Positions 10,736 to 25,000 of a DNA stretch of 64,000 nt are shown one piece after another (position 1 is the stretch's first letter; every line of letters begins with the position of its first letter). The position numbers were made by a program, and so were the translations under genes. The DNA comes from Lyophyllum atratum (lineage: Eukaryota > Basidiomycota > Agaricomycetes > Agaricales > Lyophyllaceae). The notes below the pieces were generated by a model, which saw only the letters and a program-made list of their open reading frames with translations, did not search any database and was not told the origin of the DNA. Location: contig JACGCN010000005.1 in assembly GCA_014905825.1 (NCBI GenBank), positions 1,550,001-1,614,000 of the forward strand, read 5' to 3'.

Positions 10736-10816
10736 GGTGTAGGGATTGAGTGTAACTTTCAGTGAAGACGAAGTGGCAGTGGCGGTTGAGTGACGCGTCG
10801 CGTGCACGTGGGAACT

Positions 10817-12380
10817 TCACCCACCCCTATTGTTGTTGTAACTTGTAGATCGTATGGCGTGCAGACGAATTTCATATTCAATTTCTATGCAAATTCTATG
10901 CCGCTGCGCGTCGCGCGATACATGAGCACTCAATCTCTGCTTTTTTCGAATATCTAGCCTGAAACATGTCGTATGGTAGACCTGTATTTTACCAACACCT
11001 GCACCCGCAGTGACGACTGACCGAACGTTTGCAAGAGGCGTCAATGTGTACGCGTATGGCACGCTTGTGAATGATCCAGTCGCAGTAATACTGTTCTTTC
11101 CGGTGCCGAAGTCATTGGCTTTGAGTAGAATGATCAGTAAACGGTGGCATGGTGTAATAAAGACGGTCTAACCTGCTCCTAGGTTGGCGAATCCGTCAAG
11201 CTCAAAATCACCGGAGGGATTGGCAGGTGAGTCGTCAGGAATCACGAAGCCATAGGTGGAGACTATATTGTGGCTGTGAGCGTTTCTCAGGTATAGAATG
11301 CATGAGAGGATTTGCCTGGTTCGCTCGTGTTAGCGAATACGTTGCCTTCGATGAGGACCTGGGCTTTAGACCGGGAGTGTATGCCTTGTGAAACAACATT
11401 GTCGAAAAGGTTGTTGTAGGAATGTACGTGGGCAAAACGTAAAGCTATCAGAAGGAACGTTAGAGAAGGTAAGAGAGCTTTCGTTCATCCCGATCCTCAC
11501 CAGGGGTACGCGTGTGGATGTTGTTCCATCGGTTGTGGTGACTGGCAGGAAGTATAGATTGATTTCAGGTTGAGGAGAGATTATGGAAAGGCCATACTAC
11601 GTAAGATGGAATTTCCCGGTGTCTGAGACGAGGGGTTAGATTTTCGCGAAGGAAGATACAATGAACGACAAACCTTCTACAGAATTGCTTGGATCATGTC
11701 CAACCAGAGAGCACTAGGTAGAGACAGAGTAAATCAAAGGGGTACCCCAGGAGGTAGATACGAACCTTATAGTGGTCGTGGAAGTAGTTGAAGGAAACCG
11801 TGATGAAATCGCAAGCATGCGTAATGTCGACTTGACCATCATAAAAATCGAATCCATGTGTCGTGTCGCTGAAGAATTCGTTGTGGTCGATCCAGATGTT
11901 ATTCGCGCGTTGTATGGTAATAGCATCGTTTCCAACCACCTTGTTAATGACCAAGTTGCGGACAATGACATTGGATTTTCCAACGATTTTGAGTCCGCCT
12001 CCAGTGATGACACCAGAAGTACCGACACCGATGATCGACGTGTTGTTGCCTGTACCAAACTCAAATCAGCCTCAAAACATTCGGGCTTGCTGGGCGTTAC
12101 CCACCAACAGTGGCCTGTGAAGATAGTGTGATGGGTCCCTTCAAGAACACAGTCTTCGCCGTGTCAGTCTACAATAGGCAAAGTAAATGTCAGTATGGAA
12201 GCATAGAAAAGACGCAAGGACTACCTTGATGGCAGTCTGGAACGCCGCCGCTGCAGATACAGTAGTGGTGGTTCCGCCAGCATCACCTTTCGTTCCCCCA
12301 TTTTGAGACGCGTACCCATCCTGGGCAACCGCGGCAGCGAACAGAGAGAAGATGACGAGGAGAGTTTTAATCATCATCAT
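10817..12380 (-). CDS. Secreted pectate lyase, PL1 family
   Basis: 375 residues from exons 12225-12380, 12105-12168, 11766-12049, 11674-11713, 11601-11622, 11501-11541, 11316-11444, 11173-11262, 10817-11118. A signal peptide (about 1-20, MMMIKTLLVIFSLFAAAVAQ) is followed by the beta-helix motifs TVFLKGPITL, GVGTSGVITGGGLKI, NIWIDHNEFFSD, DITHACDFITVSFN (with the Asp residues expected for Ca2+), SLVGH, THHNRWNNIHTRTP and YGFVIPDDSP. It cleaves homogalacturonan by beta-elimination outside the cell. The intron at 11263-11315 is GC-AG. Relatives often stop near GVGKI; here the frame continues about 55 residues with no similarity I recognise, so the C-terminus may be over-extended. Confidence 0.9.
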
Positions 12381-13152
12381 TTTTTTCCTTAAGCGGGGTA
12401 GACATCGCACGTCCTTCACGCTTTTATAAAGGCCTGACAGAGTTAAAACGCGATGGGTGCGCCTCGGTGAAAACATCGTTCAAGGGCAAAACCGATCCGT
12501 GGCGGCCCGGCTAGAACGCCTTTATAGCTGGCGAATGAGCTAGGACGATAACAGCATATTTAATTGCTTACAGGTGGCGTGCCCGGGCAGAAAGCCATGT
12601 TGGTCGCGTTTTGTCAGGACAAGACGTAGTTTGTGCGCCAAGCATAAGATCACCATATTTGCCACACTGTGAGGCCCAAGACAAGTTTTTACAGCTCAGT
12701 CGCTATACGCGCGGGAGTGGTGGGTCGTCGGATGACCTGCCATAGATCTAAAGTGCCTGTTGGAGAATCTGAGGTTTCTGGGCATAAAAAATCAATCAGA
12801 TGACATGCCTACTCACAAGAAGCGAACAAGTGTAAGTTGTAACAGACATAGCCCACCTGAGAAGACGGAGAATTACACGACGAACTGTGTTCACGCTTCG
12901 GCCAAGAAGCAAGAAGTTTATCACAATGTCGCGTTTCAGCAATTGTTGACCGGGTGCGAGCTGTGATCAAGAAAACCCCGCCGGACCGGAGCGGCAAGAA
13001 CATGCGACTCATACATAGGTTCAGAGCTGGTTCAGAGTACTGGCAAATTTAGTATACTATACCGAAGAACATTAGGTACTCGTTAGTATGATACATGTAC
13101 GCTAGAATTACAATAAGAATAAATATAATAGATCTATTAGCCTGTCGTTGCA
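12381..13152. other. Intergenic, pectate lyase promoter region
   Basis: It lies between the sirtuin stop and the pectate lyase start. Apart from the TATA box I see no gene. Confidence 0.55.
12421..12428 (-). promoter_or_regulatory. TATA box of pectate lyase
   Basis: TATAAAAG on the minus strand, about 41 bp upstream of the ATG. It matches consensus and is suitably placed for a strongly regulated secreted enzyme. Confidence 0.6.
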
Positions 13153-15102
13153 TCATGACCCATGACTGCCATCCGACCCGCGCAAGCCATATTGAACAGT
13201 CCGCAGAAACGAATCAGGCAGCAAATGAGACTCCTCTTCGTCGTCATCGTCAAGAACGCTCAGCGGCGAGTCGGGCTCTGGAAGTTTTGGCTCAATCGAC
13301 ACGGGAGTCACTGCAATTTTGGAAGTAGCGCGTGCCGCACGGGCTGCGCGAGCCGCTCTTCGCCCTGCTTTGGTTGCTGTATTGATACGGGCAGGTGGGG
13401 ACTTCTCTGGAGTAATTGGCAACTGCTCCTTAGAAAAATGCGGCCTCATGAAAGATGCTGAAGGAGGGGTGGAGGTGATGTACACCTCGGGGACAATGAG
13501 CGTGCGTGGAGGGCGAGCAGGAATTCGGAGTATGAGCTTTTGAGGTGGAGTGATCGTCGTTGGCGTTTTTGGTGGGGTAGGGGGGAAAACGACCTTCCGT
13601 CTCTTGGAAGCATGAGGGGGCGATGATGAAGCTTTAGGTTTCGTCTCTTTCGTGTGAGACTTGAGCAAGACCTTTGGCGTGGCCTCGTTCTTATCATGTA
13701 ACAGCGTCTCCTCGTCCCGCTTTCTCTTCCTCTCCATGGCAAGTTCTTTCGCCGTCGTCTCCCGCTCAATCTCTTCTTGCAGCATCCCGGCGAATCCTTG
13801 CGCATCTCCCTGTATCCACGCGTCAAATACACCCTCCCATTCACGGGTTGGCACTGGGAAATCGAGGTTGAGATATATCGCCTTCATAGATGGCTCTTCG
13901 TCGTTCGGAGGCGATGGTGCAGGACTAGACGTGCTGCTGGAGGACCCAGACCCGCGCGAGCGGACAGCTTTGGCAAACTCCCGCACCATGCGCTTAGTAC
14001 CTGGCACCCGAAGACTTGTTCCCACCACCAGAAGGAGATCAGCCCCGCTCCGACCCTTCCCCTTCGACGAGCCAATCAGATCCTTCTGAACTACCTCTCC
14101 AACTCCCTCTCCGTCCTTGTGCGCCTCGTTGTACAGGACAACGCTGGGTCGAAGCTTCCCAATCCCTCTAGCCCGCTTTCCTATCAACTGACGCGTCTCT
14201 TCCATCGATGTACATTCTGGGCATTGGGGTGGCTGACCCGATGTAAGTGAAGGCAAATGTTCTTCGAGAGGGTAGGAGCAGTTGCAAATCTGGCAGTGCA
14301 GTGATCGGAGGGTGCCATGTAAGGGAATACACCTCGGCGGCTCGCCGGGGGGAGAAAGAAGCCTGCTGTCAGATGGTGACGGTTCTTTGATGTTGCAGAC
14401 GGGTTCGGATACTGTGATCATCGCTTTGGAGCGGCTCTTGCATCGTTTGCCTTCGTATTCAGGTACTCCAAATGAAAGCCCACATTTCTCCTCAATGGCA
14501 TCGATATTCTGAGTGTATACCCTGAGTAGCTTCCCCCGGTCATCGAGAGCCCGAAGGGTATTGTGGAAGGCAGTCGGTTGGGCGGCTTGGGAGAGACCCC
14601 AGAGCTGAGCAATCATCTGGCAAAACATGGCTGTGGTGTGTTCCGACTGTAAACGTCAAATTAGAGGGGGTCCCTAGGAATCAGAGAGTGTGGGCCACGC
14701 GGAGAACGTGCATCCATTGCATTCGGCGGGCTAAGAAGACCCAAACAGAGCAGAATCGAACTGTTTCTCTCACATTGAAGACCGAAGCGTCAAACAAGTC
14801 TTTCCCAGACGCCAGCGCCTCTCGCGGGTTGTCTCGCTTCAGTGTTTTGAACAGACCATCCGACGACCTGAAATCGGGGATCCCAGCTTGTACAGATATT
14901 CCAGCACCTGTCGCAGAGTTAGAACCATCGTATAGGAGATGAAAAAAGGATGAAACATACCACAGATAACCACAATCCTCTTCGCCTTGAGGATAGACCT
15001 GATTACCTTCGAAATCTGAGTTCGCGAGTCCGCGCATTCTGCAAGAAAGGACGGTGATGCTGGTAGGGGTGTGTCCCCCACCAATGGCAGGAAGAGAGTC
15101 AT
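13153..15102 (-). CDS. hst4: NAD+-dependent deacetylase, Hst3/Hst4-type sirtuin
   Basis: 589 residues from exons 14961-15102, 14774-14907 and 13153-14646; the start is MTLFLPLV. The SIR2 core occupies about 1-340: GAGISVQAGIPDFRS (NAD binding), SGKDLFDASVF, TQNID, the catalytic His in PLHGT, two Zn Cys pairs (CQIC, CPEC) and GTSLRVPGTKRMVREF. SGKDLFDASVF and the VPG motif point to Hst3/Hst4, which remove acetyl from histone H3 Lys56 in yeasts. The last 250 residues are a basic, Pro/Ser/Ala-rich tail with several Lys/Arg clusters, likely disordered and with nuclear-localisation or DNA-binding potential. Two open frames upstream of 15102 are less likely starts. Confidence 0.9.
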
Positions 15103-18100
15103 CTGTGCACCCTCGAGAGTGACAGATGGTTGTGAAGAGACAAGGTGCTCGAACCAGCCTTCCAAAAAGGGAATCCACACAGAAACACGCTGTGGCGCGG
15201 GAATTTGTTTTCGGTTAGATGACCTCTAGCATCTGAGACAATGATGACAGCCATCATGATCTTACTCGAGTATACTAATCGCAGTCTGCAGAATAATGCT
15301 CGACTACATAGGCTCGACTACATTCCAACACTGATGCTAGTCGGAGGCACCAGGGACTTTCGATAGGCAGTAACAAGGCAGTGAATAATTTCAAGTCCCA
15401 TTCGCATGATATTCCAACGATTTATCAGGTACGTGGGATAAAGGATCCTTCAAGTTGCAATATGGGATTTTCTCTCCTCGGGAACGTTCTTCTGCCCCTC
15501 TGGGTTCCACATCTTCCGTACTTTTTGCAAGTAAACGTAACCCGGGGCTGAGCTGCGTAGACTTCCTCCGACGGACCGCAACGCTCGTTCCATGGTTGTT
15601 TGCCTATGAAGGACTTTATTAACACTTACAAGCATGTACAAAACCTTAAAATTACTTTTCGAGTCATCAACGTGAACTTGAGGCAAGGATATCTGAACAT
15701 TTGGATGTCTACGCGTTGTCGTCTGACCGTTTGGCTAGGCCGGGCCTAAGAGAATATCCGGTGAACTGCTGCACTATAGCATGCCTTGTATGGAGAGGGT
15801 GCGTGTTTGTGACTCCTCCCAAACTTTGACCCCGCCCTTGATGTCATTTTGAGTTCCTTCTAGATATCGACTCCAGGACAGACCTTTCCAACACTTGCAT
15901 CTATATCTGTTAGGTATAGTCCACCACATTCGTCGCAACACTTTTTATTCCAGGAAGTACTGTGATGACTTTTCCTGTTCGTCTGTGAACAATTTGACGA
16001 TCGCCATTTGTATCATCATCTCCCGAGGAGCGCGTCCTCTCACCGCTCGAAAGGACATGCAGGCCCAGTTTATATTCGATGGAATTCTGCGCTTGTGCAT
16101 ACGATCGAACGCGTTTAGCACACGCACTCTTGCGGTTCTTGCGCTCCGATTCACTTTTATCCCCTGATTGAAGCAAATGAACTTCAACAGCCCGCGCGTC
16201 ATCCAAGGTTTGATGGTAACCTCTCTTGCTGTCAGTCCAACTCTCTACTATGGCTGGATATGGCAAGTCGACGCCATGTCGGATTTTCTGCTGGTCTTTC
16301 CTCTGCATGCGGCGGCGCCAGTTTCTGGATCTCGTCTTCTCCTACGCGCGTGCCGAGCGAAGTTCCAGAGACACGAGGTCCACACTCAACCCATGCTCGG
16401 TTATCCGGGCAGCGAAGCAAATCCTCGAGGCGACCTATCTATGAATGCCGTTCATCTCGAATTACATTAGAAATCGAGAAACCCTTCCATAATGTGCCGC
16501 GATGATTTCCTGCCCTCGTGCGAAAATCGGGTGGGAAGGGGACCGACGCATGCGCGACAACAGGCTGACCGGAATGGAATGGAATGGACGGGCCGTGACT
16601 AATGGTCTTATACCTTCGCCGAAATAAATAACTGGCCAATTTCCGCCTCTCAAGGACGGCGCGAAAACATGCGATAGGTCCGAGGCACCCATCAGTTGCG
16701 GAAACACGCACTGCTATTCCCCTATCCATCGACTGACACAGAAATAATCTCAAGAGGTTCTTCGTGTTCGATCATCGCATTCAAAATCCTGCTGCTGTGT
16801 GTCTTCTGACTTGATCAATACATTTCCCCGTCTTGACGATTTGTGGTAGCTGATCCCCCACGGATATGTCCATCTGTCGCGTTTGACAGCAACCCCAATT
16901 CGCCTTCCCATACCGCGAGAATGTACACCTAAGGACTAGAGGACTTCCCGATTGAAATCATTAACCAGTCCGAAGCTCGCACCCAGGAGCCCCTTCCATT
17001 CATGCAGGCTGTCAAGCTATTTTACGTCTCGCAGACATGCGGCCCTGTTTTTTCGAGACCATCACATTCCAATGTCACCACTTTGGGCGCATGTCTCTTT
17101 GTATTAGCCTTGTTCGGTACGCGGTAAAAGCGAAGGGTCGTGCTCAATTACCTCAAGACCGTAGACATTTACGAAGGGCCCCAAAACTATTTTCCTTTCG
17201 CGCTAGAGATCTCTCCTATCTCAATACGACTCCGAAGGGAATTGGCCCTTCTTCCTATGCATCGTGTTTGCGCAGTCCACCGTTATCTGTACCTCGTACA
17301 TCTGTGGCAAGATGATCCACAAACCCCCTTCACGGGGCGTGGCTTCACGAGACTCCTTATGTCGCTCTCTTCCATATCTGGAGTTGGCCCTTCTCTTCCT
17401 ATGCATTGTGCTTACGCTGCCCACCGTTATCTGCACCTCGTACATGTGTGGCAAGATGATCCACAAACCCCTTTCACGGGGCGTGGCTTCACAAGATTCC
17501 TTCCTTCGCTCTCTTCCGTATCTGAATTTCTCGGGTCGTTGGAGCTTAATCTGGTGTCGTCTGTTCTATGAGGGCTTCATCCTCCCCCATACCAGGCCTG
17601 TGATTCCAAGACAAACATCCTTCGATGGGCGCCTGTGTTTGAAATAAATGATCATTAAGCGCCCTATCATCCCCTCGCTTGCTTTGTAACACAAGTAGTG
17701 ATACGCGTGCTTGCGTGCTGATCAGGGTGTCAAAGGACGGTTCGAATGACACGCGGCTTCCGCGGGACCGATCCACCTCTTACGCGTATCTAAGCTCTCG
17801 CTTCGGTGACTTGGGTCTGGGTCTCTAGAAAATCTATACAGCCGACTCTTTCGTGTGGGCACCATCTGGTTGCGTTCTCTTTTATATGACTCGTTGTAAT
17901 GTGAGTGATCCAGTGCTGCAAACGGAGTCCGATGCAGGAGGGACTTAGGGAAGCCTATGTTATCTTTCCGCGACGCCCATTTGATTGCCAAATAAGATCT
18001 TTTAGGCCTCGGCTGTATAGAAGCTACGTCACTATGGTACACTTGTCGTCAAGAAATATTAAAGTAAAGTGGCAAATAACGAAATCGAAGTATCTGTAGG

Positions 18101-18138
18101 ACTAGCCCATGAACTCGACTTGGAAGAATATTAACGGC
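15103..18138. other. 3-kb gene-poor region
   Basis: No open frame here shows a recognisable domain or joins to others by convincing splicing. It holds an imperfect tandem duplication (17242-17527, annotated separately). It could be a relic of a decayed gene or transposon, a non-coding RNA locus, or simply long regulatory sequence. Confidence 0.5.
17242..17527 (+). repeat. Imperfect tandem direct duplication, unit about 144 bp
   Basis: Copy 1 (17242-17383) and copy 2 (17384-17527) share long exact runs such as ggcaagatgatccacaaacc and ttcacggggcgtggcttcac, with scattered substitutions and a 2-bp length difference near the start. For most of the unit the offset is 144 bp, a multiple of three, so an open frame reads through both copies in the same phase. 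Confidence 0.88.
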
Positions 18139-18735
18139 TTATTTTCTGTCCTTCCAAGCGTCTAAACCCTTCTTCGAAAACTCTTCTGCGACATCGCCGT
18201 CCGGCTGAGGGTTTCTCTCGGTCGGAGTCGACTGGGGGGGTAAGGTGCCTTCCTTGTCCATCAGACCTAAACCGCCTTCACTTCCCTCGCCCATGTGACC
18301 CGGCGCCTTGGCGTATCTCACTGCGGCGCTCGCGCCTACTCCGCCTGGGTGCGTTGGGACTGTGCGGATCGTTTGTTCGTGTGCGTGCGGGGAGGAACTG
18401 GTGGAACTGACCTGAGCTCCACTGGCGGGCGCCTCCGTTGCCGCAAAATTGATATATGGCGATGACGTAGGGTAAGCGCCTGATGGCACTTCATAGAATT
18501 TGGAGGACACGTCGGGCTGTGAGACGACGTATGTGCGAGTCCCGGAGAGCGGCTCCGGCGAGTGGTCGGACTGCTTTTCATATACAGCCGACGGGTGTGG
18601 GTGTGTCGGCGAAGTTAGAGGGGAGTTACCCAATGCGGCGAAGGGTGAGTGGAATGAGCGAATAGGGGCAGAGGGACGGAATGGGCGTGCGACGGCATGG
18701 GCATTCTTCGAGACGATACGGAAAGCGGTGGACAT
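18139..18735 (-). CDS. Small protein with mitochondrial-type presequence, function unknown
   Basis: 198 residues in one uninterrupted frame, unusual among these intron-rich genes. The N-terminus (MSTAFRIVSKNAHAVARPFR) is basic, hydroxylated and free of acidic residues, as in a mitochondrial targeting peptide. The middle is low-complexity Ser/Pro/Thr with no recognised fold. The C-terminus ends with an ordered-looking charged block (DVAEEFSKKGLDAWKDRK). I recognise no named family. Start and stop are clear, and an ATG with upstream promoter space supports a real gene. Confidence 0.6.
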   Translation of the reverse strand: MSTAFRIVSKNAHAVARPFRPSAPIRSFHSPFAALGNSPLTSPTHPHPSAVYEKQSDHSPEPLSGTRTYVVSQPDVSSKFYEVPSGAYPTSSPYINFAATEAPASGAQVSSTSSSPHAHEQTIRTVPTHPGGVGASAAVRYAKAPGHMGEGSEGGLGLMDKEGTLPPQSTPTERNPQPDGDVAEEFSKKGLDAWKDRK

Positions 18736-19395
18736 TATTCTGGGCGTTGCGTTGACGTGGTGGTGGTGTTGGAGAGAAGTGGGCTGATGCTGCTATGGGA
18801 AAGAATCGTTCGTTATAAAGTCCTCACTTCGGCGGTGGGAATCCTGGGGTAATGTGACCCATCGTCACCTATCGTCACGCTTGACTGTCACTCACCTCAA
18901 ATCGAAACGTTCACTCGTCTTCTTTCCTTGGCAATCGTCCAGCGTAGGAAGAGACCTTCCCCATCTGCAGAGTTCCCACTTCTTCCCATCGCAGGATAGA
19001 GGAGAGCAAGTCCTGGCTTCAGAGCGAGAAAGTGAGACAGCCCTGCTCTTGTTGCCTAAAGGGGAATGCAATTTCAAACTTGACAGAGTTAAATTAGCGG
19101 ACGACCGTTCGGGTTATTGGCCGACAACCGTTGATGGCGGCTAAGTCGTCGCCTGGAACCATTATTTACGACTGGACGCCGAGTATGCAAGATATGGGTC
19201 GATTGTTATCATCGTACGTTATGTGCACAAGCAGTGATAAATCGGTTCACTCCGTGCTCTTATCAGGTTAATCCGAAAGTCTCCGGCACAGAGTACGGTT
19301 TTTCCAACGTGGAACACGCGTAATTATATAGCTTCTTGGTAATGGTGATACAACATCTACAACATGGATATTGATTAGCGTAACATATGCTGTGG
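18736..19395. other. Intergenic
   Basis: It lies between the PFK-2/FBPase-2 stop and the orphan start, both minus strand. No gene or repeat was recognised. Confidence 0.55.
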
Positions 19396-21900
<2,505 letters not shown>

Positions 21901-22520
21901 GCCAACAAGATAAGTAACGAATGAAGATGAGGATAAGATCCAACGTGTCTGGACCCTGCAGGCTGAGTCTCAGAGGGAATTTTGGGCGCGTCTCCAAATA
22001 ACCTGGGGTCACGTGCTCTACGAGTCAAAGTTATCGGAAAGCTATCGCGTTGCTGTGCACGCAGTGTCTGTACCACGGTCCGCGCTAACAAGTACATTAC
22101 GGTTATCAGCTGAAAGGATCGGCATTATTGATGAGCTAGATAATACAATTGGATGAGAGCGAAGTGAATTAAGATAAGTCGAGCGTGAATACGAGTTTCG
22201 TGAACGAGGGCACTAAGGGAGTGATACGATGAGAGATTGCATCATGAGCGCAAGCAAGAATCTGGATATACGACGACGAGAGGGGTATCAGAAGACCCCC
22301 CCTAGAAGGAGGGAATGGAGGGAATGGATGGTAAGGGAATGAATGACGATGTCTCGATTAGATGAGTGTTGGAACGTTGCAATTGTCGTGAGTCTACCAG
22401 CAGAACTTGTATCATCGCGTCAGTTCCAAGCAAGCGATATAAGGATTTCAGGACATACTGATCATTAAATAATCCGTGAGGCTATAACCAGTTACGCCTC
22501 GAAAATCAGTGAAAACCAAG
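21901..22520. other. Intergenic, PFK-2 promoter side
   Basis: It lies between the CK1 stop and the PFK-2 start. A short purine-rich patch near 22300-22345 carries several gaatg units. No gene was seen. Confidence 0.55.
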
Positions 22521-25000
22521 TTATGTTCGACAGCAGAACGCGGCCCAGAAGCCACGTCTGCGTCCATGGCCGCCATCCTCATCCTGCTCACCAACCCTTT
22601 GCATCTGCTCCCGATCATACACTCCCATACCTCTCGCACCGAGGTCTCTAGGAGCAGTGCCAGCCGTTGTGGTATCTCGGGAATTCGTGCCGTTTTTGGG
22701 CTGGGCCTGACCGTACAAGTACGTGTCAGATCCATTGAGATGCATACCATTGGGAGTTCCATTCACCCCTGCGTTCGGAGAGTGGCGACCATACGCACCA
22801 GCCTGAGAGCGATAGCCATTGGGGGTGGGGGCAGTAGCGTATGGATGTGGTGGGGCGAGACCCGCATTAGCTACTGCACCAGCGTCTTGTTGGCGTTGGC
22901 TTACGCGGCGAGTGGTAGGAGCAAGAGGCTGAACGCTGCCGATATCCCGGTTCGAGGTGCCTCGCTCTCCACCCGTCCTCCGAGTACCTTTGACATGCGC
23001 CGGTGCAGGGCTGAGGACGAGTGGTGTCGACGGTGTGACGTTGTCTTGAACCTGTCGCGATGCCCGCCGGTGGGCGCCATGATCCCGGTCTCGTCGATGA
23101 TCACGGTGGGGAGTAGCGGGTGATGCGGCAGCATGGGCCTGAGCGAGGAGAGATGACGGAGTCTGAATGGTTTTTAAAGATGAACATAACCGTGATCAAA
23201 CGAAGACGTACATTGCCAGCCTCCCAACCCTTGCCACCATTGAGTAGCATCCAGTCGAACACACCATCTTCAGCTTCTCCCAACGTCTTCAAGACTTTGG
23301 TAAAAAGTTCCCTAAGGAAATCGTAGTCGGGTGTCTCCTCGAAGCCAAGTTTCCGAACATAGTTCATATATATCGAGAACTCCTCTACAACATCGAAAGG
23401 TCAGTGATAGCAGATGTTTGACCGCGGGCGAGTCTCACCAGGGAACCCTTCACACAACTCGTTGATCGGTGTTGTTTGCTTTTTCTCTCCGATCTTCTCG
23501 TACTTTTGCTTGTTGGTGGCCGCCCTCAAGCCTTGCCAAGGAAGCCCACCTCGCAAGAAGTACATGAACACATGTCCCAGAGATTCCAGGTCGTCTCTTC
23601 TCGACTGCTCTCGACCGAGGTGGGTGTTGATCGACATGTAGCGAGCTGTGCCGGATAACGATTTGCGTTCGCGATAAGGGATGTGCACTTTGGTCTTCGG
23701 GTCCCGATAATGCTTCGCCATTCCGAAGTCTGATGATACGAACGTTAGTTACAAGCGAACAACACATAGACGACCAGGCGAAAGCACTGCAAGATCTCTC
23801 ACGGTCAGTTTATCGTGAAGAACTAGGGCAATGAGATCGCCCCGTACGCAGACAGAGCCGAATTATGGGGAATGAACGTGTCGGAAAGGGATACATACCG
23901 ATAACATGGATTGTATTCGCAGTTTTCGTCCCAGGAACCCCGATCAAGAAGTTATCGGGCTTGATGTCACGATAAATTAACGACTTCTCGTGGATGGCTT
24001 GTACACGCGTGACCTTAGATCAACAGAAGAAAGTTAGCTGGTTCTGTGAATTGGTGAAGAGGGAAGTAGGAGTGGCAAGCCTCCACCGCCGGCATCCACG
24101 GAGTTCATTATGTCAATGACACGCTTGGTGGACTTGTCTGTGGTGCTGACGTATCGGCACGCAATGGGAAATATTGCTTACCATTTGTCTCGCTGCCATA
24201 CAGACGGTCTTGATAGTGAACTTCCGCCCGCACATGTCAAATAAATCTTCCAGATTTGGGCCCAGAAGGTCAATGACCAGAACGTTGTGCAATCCTTCTT
24301 GTCCGAAATGGTGGACCTGTGGTACTCCGGCTTAATATCAAGTGGGCGGATGCAACGACAGGGGAAGCAGATATCGTCAGCATCCAGACCTGGCCATGGG
24401 AGTCGCTGGTGACTTACGTGTTCCATTCAATGTCCTGTATGACCGAAATTCGTCTCGCAGTTGGGGAGCGTCGGACTTGCGTGGTTCCTGCAAAGCTTTG
24501 TTCAGGATCAAGTCAAAATGATGGAAGGTAAATCGACGGACAAACTTGATCGCTACAGGTGTGTTGGAAAGCATTTTGCTTCCTGAAGGTGGAAGAACAT
24601 CGTAAGCAACAAGTCTTGTGACGTAGATCGAGGAAGACGATGAAGAGTTGTGTCGGAGCAGCAGACTAAACACCCGTTGAGGAATTCAGCCGACATAGCA
24701 ACCATAGCCACAGCCACGGGTAGGCTTCCCAGGAGCTGTACGGCCAGCGCGACATGGTTTGGAAACGAGACAAATAGTTTCAACACTGTCTCCGCTGGCA
24801 CATATGCCCACTTTTCCAAAGCGCTCCACTACGGGTCCACAACATTCCTAAGCCAAACGGCACGCACCCTCGAAGACTACACCAAAAGATCCTTCGCCAA
24901 TCTTCTTCCCGACGCGGAAGTGGTTTCCGACGATGCCATTGGAGGTCGCAGACTGAGAAGGGTGTGAAGAGGAGGATGCTATGACATGGGGGGTGGCCAT
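22521..25000 (-). CDS. Casein kinase 1 (membrane-type, YCK/CK1-gamma-like)
   Basis: 537 residues from exons 24868-25000, 24542-24582, 24418-24487, 24182-24330, 23899-24013, 23439-23729, 23212-23384, 22521-23162. The kinase domain (about 25-320) has [14 protein letters not shown], the CK1-specific [20 protein letters not shown], catalytic [25 protein letters not shown], and the CK1 replacement for APE ([12 protein letters not shown]). The tail is His/Arg/Pro-rich and ends [10 protein letters not shown]; the near-terminal Cys pair suggests palmitoylation and plasma-membrane anchoring, as in Yck1/2 and CK1-gamma. Such kinases act in endocytosis, morphogenesis and nutrient signalling. Confidence 0.94.

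Noticed and set aside
16168..16470. 100-codon plus-strand frame in the gene-poor region
   Set aside because: No hydrophobic or domain pattern, and competing frames on both strands are of equal length.
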